Of a stretch of 10,317 nt of DNA, positions 5,841-10,317 are shown piece by piece. The notes under the pieces were generated by a model that made no database searches, was not told the origin of the DNA, and was given only the letters and a program-made list of their open reading frames with translations. The DNA comes from an uncultured Armatimonadota bacterium (GTDB lineage: Bacteria; Armatimonadota; Armatimonadia; Armatimonadales; Armatimonadaceae), in contig CAIYBQ010000383.1 of the NCBI GenBank assembly GCA_903924445.1, forward strand, positions 1 through 10,317. Reading direction: 5' to 3'. The position numbers and the translations under genes were made by a program. Each line of letters starts with the position of its first letter. Within the stretch, counting starts at the first letter, position 1.

Positions 5841-7712
5841 TCAGACCTCCTTCACCGGTGGTATTGGGGCCAACAGGCGCTCACGCACCTCGTGCAACAA
5901 GTCATCCATAAACTGGTCAACCGAGCGACCGCCCAGATCACCCAGCTCACGATGACGAACGGACACATTTCCAGCCGCGATATCACGATCCCCGATCACG
6001 AGGAGATACGGAATGCGTGCAACTTGACCTTCGGCAACCTTCTTACCCGTCTTTTCAGAGCGGGAATCAACCGTTGCGCGGATGCCAGCTTCGACCAAAC
6101 GCGTCTTCAATGCTTCACACCACTCGGCATGGCGGTCGGCAATAGGAAGAATTCGAACCTGTTCTGGCGCAAGCCATGTCGGGAAAGAACCTGCAAAATG
6201 CTCAATCAACACGCCAACAAACCGCTCCATCGAGCCAAATGGGGCACGGTGAATCATCACAGGCCGATGTGGCATGCTGTCGGCACCCGTATAGGTCAGA
6301 TCAAAGCGAACTGGGAGGTTGTAATCGACCTGGACGGTGCCAAGCTGCCACTCACGCCCGATGACATCCTGAACCACAAAGTCAATCTTTGGACCATAGA
6401 ATGCTGCTTCGCCTGGCTCCTCCGAAAATGGAACGCCAAGCGTCATTGCCGCTTCGCGGCATGCAGCCTCGGCCTTGTCCCAGTTTGCCGGATCACCGAC
6501 ATACTTGCTTGAATCCGGATCCCGGAGACCAACACGCACACGGAAATCCGTCATTCCAAGTGTTCCGAAAATGGTCTTTACCAGCTGCAGACATCCTTGA
6601 ATTTCACCCGGTACCTGCTCTTCCGTACAGAAGAGGTGGGCATCATCCTGCGTAAATCCACGCACACGGGTCATCCCGTTCAGCTCACCTGACTGCTCCC
6701 AGCGGTAAACCGTGCCAAATTCAGCAAGGCGAATCGGAAGGTCACGGTAGCTGTGACGCTGGCTTGCAAAAATCTTGATGTGATGCGGACAGTTCATCGG
6801 CTTAAGCAGATAACCCTCAACATCGCCATCCGACAATTTGTTGCTCAGCTCCCCACAGGTGCAGCCATCACTGGCAAGGGCCGCCAAGAATTCACGCTGA
6901 ACCAATGGTGGATATTGACTCTCAGCGTAGTACGGGAAGTGACCACTCGTCTTGTATAGCTCTAAACGGCCGATATGTGGTGTGTAAACCTGATCGTAAC
7001 CCTGCTTGCGGAGCTCATTTGAAATAAAGTTCTGCAGCTCTGTACGGATGGCACCGCCGGCTGGCGTCCATAAAACCAAGCCCTGGCCAACCGCATCATC
7101 GATGTGGAACAGCTTCAGATGCTTACCCACCACCCTATGGTCGCGACGCTTGGCTTCTTCAAGCTTGATCAGGTAGTTATCAAGCTCATCCTGAGTTTCA
7201 AAGGCAACACCATAGACACGGGTCAGCTGCTCGTTTTCAGCCTTGCCACGCCAATATGCACCCGCGATAGACATCAGCTTGAATGCACCAATCTTGCCGG
7301 TGGATTCAATGTGGGGACCCTTGCACAAATCGACAAAGTCACCCTGCTGGTAAAACGAAATTTCGGCTTCATCCGGGAGGTCATCAATCAAGCGAACCTT
7401 AAAGGTTTGCGACAGCTCCTCGCAGCGCTTGCGCGCCTCTTCACGAGGCTCAGACCAACGCACCATCGGCAAATCTGCCTTTACGATTTGACGCATCCGG
7501 GCTTCAATTGCCGGAAAGTCATCCTCAGAAAGCTGCTCTGGAAGCTGGAAGTCGTAGAAAAAGCCATTGTCGATGACCGGACCGATACCCATTTGGGCCT
7601 CTGGCATCCGCTCACGTATTGCTTGGGCGAGAACGTGCGCCGTGGTGTGGCGCATGCGGGAAATGAAATCGGATGGCGATGAAAGCTCATCCACAGACGA
7701 AGGTTGGGACAC
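5841..7712 (-). CDS. thrS: Threonyl-tRNA synthetase (TGS-less form)
   Basis: ThrS charges tRNA-Thr with threonine. The 623-residue protein starts at a GTG (7712). The editing domain begins almost at once: HTTAH (22-26) and LCKGPH with Cys130 and His134, the four residues expected in the HxxxH/CxxxH hydrolytic site. The N-terminal TGS domain found in most bacterial enzymes is absent, as is known for some lineages. The class II core shows motif 2 (TVYRWEQSGEL, Arg337) and motif 3 (HRAPFGSMERF, about 488-498). The zinc ligands that select threonine are Cys308 (NCPHH), His359 and His488. The anticodon-binding domain follows APEQVRILPI to the end. A short segment with two Cys (DGCTCGELSNKL, about 282-293) precedes the zinc-binding block. 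AAGGGAG lies 9 bases before the GTG. It heads the thrS-trpD-trpC unit. Confidence 0.97.
   Translation of the reverse strand: MSQPSSVDELSSPSDFISRMRHTTAHVLAQAIRERMPEAQMGIGPVIDNGFFYDFQLPEQLSEDDFPAIEARMRQIVKADLPMVRWSEPREEARKRCEELSQTFKVRLIDDLPDEAEISFYQQGDFVDLCKGPHIESTGKIGAFKLMSIAGAYWRGKAENEQLTRVYGVAFETQDELDNYLIKLEEAKRRDHRVVGKHLKLFHIDDAVGQGLVLWTPAGGAIRTELQNFISNELRKQGYDQVYTPHIGRLELYKTSGHFPYYAESQYPPLVQREFLAALASDGCTCGELSNKLSDGDVEGYLLKPMNCPHHIKIFASQRHSYRDLPIRLAEFGTVYRWEQSGELNGMTRVRGFTQDDAHLFCTEEQVPGEIQGCLQLVKTIFGTLGMTDFRVRVGLRDPDSSKYVGDPANWDKAEAACREAAMTLGVPFSEEPGEAAFYGPKIDFVVQDVIGREWQLGTVQVDYNLPVRFDLTYTGADSMPHRPVMIHRAPFGSMERFVGVLIEHFAGSFPTWLAPEQVRILPIADRHAEWCEALKTRLVEAGIRATVDSRSEKTGKKVAEGQVARIPYLLVIGDRDIAAGNVSVRHRELGDLGGRSVDQFMDDLLHEVRERLLAPIPPVKEV
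5845..5852 (-). promoter_or_regulatory. Strong ribosome binding site of trpD inside the end of thrS
   Basis: On the minus strand AAGGAGGT lies 5 bases before the trpD ATG, within the last codons of thrS. It is the best Shine-Dalgarno sequence in the window and fixes the trpD start. It also means trpD can be translated at a higher rate than thrS from the same mRNA. Confidence 0.85.
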
Positions 7713-7721
7713 TCTAGTTGT

Positions 7722-7772
7722 CTCCCTTACAAGAGGATGTTTTTAGAATATCACGGGGGTGAGCAGGGTAAA
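7722..7772 (-). promoter_or_regulatory. Candidate thrS promoter and ribosome binding site
   Basis: On the minus strand TTTACC (7772-7767) and TATTCT (7750-7745) are 16 bases apart, each matching 4/6 of the sigma-70-type consensus. AAGGGAG (7728-7722) follows, 9 bases before the GTG. The ribosome binding site is convincing, the promoter is not. thrS could instead be read from the sialidase-like gene upstream. I see no T-box leader. Confidence 0.35.
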
Positions 7773-7780
7773 TGCCCACC
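7758..7780 (-). other. Stem-loop between the sialidase-like gene and thrS
   Basis: On the minus strand GGTGGGCA (7780-7773) pairs with TGCTCACC (7765-7758) over 8 pairs, one of them G-U, around a 7-base loop. On the plus strand the G-U becomes a mismatch, so the hairpin suits leftward RNA. No T-tract follows, so it is not an intrinsic terminator. It overlaps the candidate -35 box of thrS and may be a leftover of the upstream gene's 3' end, an RNA-processing hairpin or an operator. Confidence 0.4.
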
Positions 7781-7803
7781 TATAAAGAGGAGGGAATCAT
7801 CGC

Positions 7804-8793
7804 TTATGGGATGTTGACATCCGCCCAGACGATTCTCCGACGCTTCCACGTGTAGACCGCAGTGACTTTGTTCGGTCCGCTGGTTTCGGTGGTTGGATAG
7901 CTGAACTCGGACTGTGACTCTGTCTCGAGGTCACAGACCTTTGTGAAGGTTTCGCCATTGTCGTTCGAAACGAGGATGCTGATGGGAGAGCGGTCTGGCC
8001 AGACGCCACGCGGGATGGGATTGCAGCACAGAACAACACGACCATCCGACAGCGTGCAGACATCCACGCCGCTATTGTTATGTGGGACTGGGATGCGCCG
8101 CAGGGATGACCACGTACGGCCATCATCGGATGAATCAGAACGGCCTATCCATCCGCTGGTTGTACGGCAAAGCATGTGGATTTGTCCGGCGCCAGACTCC
8201 CACAGGGCTGGCTGGATTGCTCCCGGGTCGGGAAATTGGGATGGATTTCGCTCAATCCATTTGGTGGATGTCCATGACTTGCCGTGGTCGGTCGACCGGT
8301 CGACAAAGACATCCCACTTTGCATCGGATGCTTCATCGGATGCCGTTTCTAGGCTGGCACCCGCAAGCCACACGCCAGAGCGCGTGACCAGAATTGGGTT
8401 TTTGACTGGACCCCGTCCTCCGATGTCTCCTACTACCAGCTCTGTCGGCCGGCTCCAGGAACGGCCATCATTTTCTGATGTCTGCACCATGGTTCGCCAA
8501 ACGGGGACATTTACCCCAACTTTGAACCATAAATGCAGTCGTCCTGAATTGTCTCGGTGGAGAACGGCGTTCCAGTGAGCCTCTGAACCGTACGCTGCGA
8601 CAACCTTGGGAGCACTCCAGACACCATCCAGCGACCGCTGCGATCCCCAGATGCGAACATCGGGGTGGCGCTCGTGCGTGCCTGCAAACCACACCACATA
8701 CCATCCACCATCAGCTGTTCTGCACAGACTGGATGCATGGCACTCCGCAAAGGGAACATCGGATGTGTCGAAGAGGAACTCTTTAGTGAACAT
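7804..8793 (-). CDS. Sialidase-like Asp-box (BNR) beta-propeller protein
   Basis: A 329-residue protein with four Asp-box repeats (S-x-D-x-G-x-T/S-W/F) at 106-113 (SENDGRSW, with Asn for Asp), 167-174 (STDHGKSW), 221-228 (SSDDGRTW) and 276-283 (SNDNGETF). It opens with an ECHASSLCRTADGGWYVVWFAGTHERHPDVRI-like block typical of the predicted-sialidase group of six-bladed propellers. Members are called exo-alpha-sialidases, but substrates are mostly unproven and other sugar acids or glycosides are possible. There is no signal peptide or membrane segment, so a cytosolic location is likely, unlike secreted neuraminidases. The ATG (8793) has only a weak TAGG-like ribosome site, and the stop of a possible 29-codon ORF lies 2 bases upstream. 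It sits about 90 bases upstream of thrS on the same strand. Confidence 0.88.
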   Translation of the reverse strand: MFTKEFLFDTSDVPFAECHASSLCRTADGGWYVVWFAGTHERHPDVRIWGSQRSLDGVWSAPKVVAAYGSEAHWNAVLHRDNSGRLHLWFKVGVNVPVWRTMVQTSENDGRSWSRPTELVVGDIGGRGPVKNPILVTRSGVWLAGASLETASDEASDAKWDVFVDRSTDHGKSWTSTKWIERNPSQFPDPGAIQPALWESGAGQIHMLCRTTSGWIGRSDSSDDGRTWSSLRRIPVPHNNSGVDVCTLSDGRVVLCCNPIPRGVWPDRSPISILVSNDNGETFTKVCDLETESQSEFSYPTTETSGPNKVTAVYTWKRRRIVWADVNIP

Positions 8794-8795
8794 GC

Positions 8796-8885
8796 CTAAC
8801 GTTTCAGCAGGCGGTAGCTGCCTTCCTGCATCCGCACCACAAGTTTCCCGAGGGACTGGGAAGAGTGTAGGTGCGGAGCGCTCAT
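8796..8885 (-). CDS. Possible 29-residue peptide upstream of the sialidase-like gene
   Basis: An ATG at 8885 opens a 29-codon frame ending in TAG at 8798-8796, two bases before the sialidase-like ATG. It starts 17 bases after the stop of the 100-residue gene. The C-terminal part reads LGKLVVRMQEGSYRLLKR, which looks protein-like and basic. The ribosome site is weak. It may be a real short gene, a translational coupler, or the decayed end of an older gene. Chance is not excluded. Confidence 0.3.
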   Translation of the reverse strand: MSAPHLHSSQSLGKLVVRMQEGSYRLLKR

Positions 8886-8902
8886 GGCAACTACCAAGTT
8901 GT

Positions 8903-9205
8903 TTAGCCCTTTAGTGGCAAATCGATCGTGTCCAGACCCGCTGGCTTATAGCGGGCAAACCGAAAGTGCAGTGCATCCGTGTTAGAACGGACGATGCGTG
9001 GCATAAACCCGAGCGCCTGGCTGGCCATCAGACAACAGTCGTAGGCATCATCGAGCGATTCAAACAGAAACACAAATTCACGGCCTTTTTCGCGGTGAAC
9101 AACGAGCTCCTCACCTTCGGTGTCTGGAACTGCCAAGCAAAGAGCAGTGCTTGGAACTTCCTTCACCTGAGTGAGGGTTGGGTCGGTTGGGTCTTCAAAA
9201 ATCAT
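8903..9205 (-). CDS. Small protein of unknown function
   Basis: A 100-residue acidic, soluble protein starting MIFEDPTDPTLTQVKEVPST. The middle has a beta-strand then helix look (GREFVFLFESLDDAYDCCLM, about 61-80), followed by LGFMPRIVRSNTDALHFRFARY. There is no signal, membrane segment or metal motif. The LFESLDDAY stretch weakly recalls DUF3110-type proteins, but I cannot support that assignment. A GTGAG-like string lies about 8 bases before the ATG. It is first in the leftward cluster that continues to the sialidase-like gene, and it faces an AT-richer intergenic region. The open frame and codon use look real; the function is unknown. Confidence 0.6.
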   Translation of the reverse strand: MIFEDPTDPTLTQVKEVPSTALCLAVPDTEGEELVVHREKGREFVFLFESLDDAYDCCLMASQALGFMPRIVRSNTDALHFRFARYKPAGLDTIDLPLKG

Positions 9206-9433
9206 AAACTTGACTCACTTCACACTGGTCGTTGCCAGCGTTGCTTTCACAGTGAGAAGTTGTTGCAAGCCTGATGCCAAATAACGGCTTTGTTAGCCTG
9301 TGGTGCGGGTATGACATCGGATTAGATTTGATTCTTTACCCGTAAAATCTACCGGGATTATTATTCGGTGTTAATTGCTATTGGTGCGTCAAGTGAGCGA
9401 CCATAGGCATCGCTTAGAAGATGTCTAAGTTGA
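9206..9433. other. AT-rich intergenic region with candidate control elements
   Basis: This divergent gap is visibly richer in A+T than the genes around it. I see no gene of useful length. It holds a short palindrome TTTAC-CC-GTAAA (9335-9346), a hairpin TGAGCGA/TCGCTTA (9394-9416, 9-base loop, one G-T pair), and a possible plus-strand promoter. It probably carries the promoters for the leftward 100-residue gene and for the rightward genes. Confidence 0.5.
9335..9364 (+). promoter_or_regulatory. Candidate rightward promoter overlapping a palindrome
   Basis: TTTACC (9335-9340, 4/6) and TATTAT (9359-9364, 5/6) are 18 bases apart. The -35 box lies in the palindrome TTTAC-CC-GTAAA, which could be an operator. 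It would serve the 52-codon ORF and the hydrolase. Support is by pattern only. Confidence 0.3.
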
Positions 9434-9592
9434 ATGAATTGTTACGTTAATGAAAGTAATGGTGAGGCTATGACCAAGGAAAAACTCTTTAGAAATATCC
9501 ATCCATTTGTCGATGTGACAATCCCCCTCAAGAATCGCAGCTGGATCACCGAAAATCATCACGAATCGTTACAGTTACTTAATAAAATGTGA
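9434..9592 (+). CDS. Possible 52-residue protein before the hydrolase
   Basis: An ATG at 9434 (in-frame stop just upstream at 9431-9433) opens 52 codons ending at TGA 9590-9592. An internal ATG at 9470 has a GTGAGG string just before it and would give 40 residues starting MTKEKLFRNIHPFVDVTIPL. The product is soluble and without a recognisable motif. The stop overlaps a GTG (9589) that is in frame with the hydrolase, an overlap seen in coupled genes. The base composition is more AT-rich than the neighbours. It could be a small real gene or chance. Confidence 0.35.
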   Translation: MNCYVNESNGEAMTKEKLFRNIHPFVDVTIPLKNRSWITENHHESLQLLNKM

Positions 9593-9609
9593 CATTCAGG
9601 AGTACACAT

Positions 9610-10317
9610 TTGCTTAGTCCTATCTCATTCACCTATCCATCGATCGCTGCTCTCCAAGCTCCATCACCCCTCATCGGCGATTGGCTGGGAAAGCTCAACA
9701 CAGGTGCCATCTCCCTACGGATTGTGTTTCACATCAAAGTGGATCCAGCTGGCAAGTTAACGGCTACCATGGACAGCCCGGATCAGAGCGCCTATGGACT
9801 TCCGGTTGGGGATGTCACCATCGCGGACAAGGCGGTAAAGTTCGACCTTTCTGCTGTTAATGGATCCCTTTCCGGCACACTGGATGACAGTGGCAAGGTC
9901 ATCACCGGACGCTGGGAACAAGGGGGAGCATCCCTTCCAATCACCCTCACGCTGTCCGATACGCCCATCGTCCCGGTAAAGCGCCCACAGACACCCGAGG
10001 CGCCGTTTCCATACACCGAGACAAGCATCACCTTCAGTTCGCTAGCCAAAGGCATCAAACTGGCCGGAACACTCACCGTACCCAAAGGCCCTGGGCCGTT
10101 CCCAGCAGCCATCTTTGTCAGCGGCAGCGGCGGCCAGGACCGGGATGAAACCATGCTTGGACATAAGCCATTCCAAGTCCTCGCTGACCAGCTGGCACGC
10201 CTTGGAATCGCATCCCTTCGCTACGATGACCGTGGTGTTGGCTTGTCAAATGGTGACCAGGCGACTGGGACATCCAAGGACTTCGCAAATGATGCAGAAG
10301 GCGCACATCGCTTCCTC
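9610..10317 (+). CDS. Alpha/beta hydrolase with N-terminal beta domain, partial (runs off right edge)
   Basis: The frame is open for 236 codons to the window end. Residues about 20-120 form an N-terminal beta-rich domain (IGDWLGKLNTGAISLRIVFHI, then MDSPDQ, GLPV, GTLDDSGKVITGRWEQGG) that precedes the hydrolase domain in a common family of secreted or periplasmic esterase/peptidase-like proteins. The catalytic domain starts near 140: GIKLAGTLTVPKGPGPFPA, IFVSGSGGQDRDE (oxyanion region), GHKPFQVLADQLARLGI, RYDDRGVGLSNGD. The serine nucleophile elbow lies beyond the edge, so activity cannot be judged. TTG 9610 is chosen because AGGAG (9598-9602) sits 7 bases upstream. The alternative GTG 9589 would add an Arg-containing start and so a better signal peptide ending near ALQA. 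The substrate is unknown. Confidence 0.88.
   Translation, partial: MLSPISFTYPSIAALQAPSPLIGDWLGKLNTGAISLRIVFHIKVDPAGKLTATMDSPDQSAYGLPVGDVTIADKAVKFDLSAVNGSLSGTLDDSGKVITGRWEQGGASLPITLTLSDTPIVPVKRPQTPEAPFPYTETSITFSSLAKGIKLAGTLTVPKGPGPFPAAIFVSGSGGQDRDETMLGHKPFQVLADQLARLGIASLRYDDRGVGLSNGDQATGTSKDFANDAEGAHRFL

Noticed and set aside
5892..6512. A 206-codon plus-strand frame opposite thrS.
   Set aside because: It is antisense to strongly conserved ThrS sequence and has no domain of its own; its product is a typical shadow of a conserved gene.
7943..8578. A 211-codon plus-strand frame opposite the sialidase-like gene.
   Set aside because: Antisense to four intact Asp-boxes, with no recognisable fold or ribosome site.
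1..10317. CRISPR arrays, tRNA or rRNA genes, insertion sequences, prophage or toxin-antitoxin modules.
   Set aside because: I saw no regularly spaced repeats, no cloverleaf with a TTC-arm, no transposase or integrase motifs and no terminal inverted repeats. The only sizeable repeat is the trpG tail.

Overview
This is a bacterial chromosomal window of moderate GC content (roughly half G+C by eye), dense in genes, and built around tryptophan biosynthesis. The phylum cannot be fixed from the sequence. A threonyl-tRNA synthetase without a TGS domain, a cytosolic Asp-box sialidase-like protein, a two-domain alpha/beta hydrolase, and GTG/TTG starts beside ATG suggest a non-proteobacterial lineage such as Armatimonadota, Planctomycetota or Verrucomicrobiota. 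That is inference only.

Layout, left to right. (1) 1-786, minus: the start of an unrecognised protein that runs off the left edge. (2) 787-992: a compact divergent control region holding a complete trp attenuator. It has a 21-residue leader peptide with the Trp-Ser-Trp codons, a hairpin over those codons, a competing antiterminator pairing, and a perfect intrinsic terminator ending 10 bases before the trpE ATG. (3) 993-3775, plus: trpE, a small CxxC/CxxC zinc-ribbon-like protein, an ABM-domain (antibiotic biosynthesis monooxygenase-like) protein, and trpG. All four are stop-start overlapped or separated by one base. (4) 3776-3998: a frameshifted relic of the 3' end of trpG, sharing a 76-base identical block with the intact gene. 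(5) 7712-3999, minus, convergent with the first operon: thrS, trpD, trpC, tightly coupled. (6) 9205-7804, minus: an unknown 100-residue protein, a possible 29-residue peptide, and a sialidase-like beta-propeller protein, perhaps feeding transcription into thrS. (7) 9206-9609: an AT-richer intergenic stretch with a possible 52-residue ORF. (8) 9610 to the right edge, plus: the N-terminal part of an alpha/beta hydrolase.

Together TrpE, TrpG, TrpD and TrpC cover chorismate to indole-3-glycerol phosphate, except the TrpF step. trpF, trpB and trpA are not in the window. The E/G half is placed under ribosome-mediated attenuation that reads charged tRNA-Trp, on top of the allosteric Trp site visible in TrpE. 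The D/C half sits behind thrS, with no attenuator of its own seen. The best candidates for something undescribed are the trp attenuator in this lineage, the two conserved-looking small proteins inserted between the two subunits of anthranilate synthase, and the trpG tail duplication with a conversion-like identity patch.
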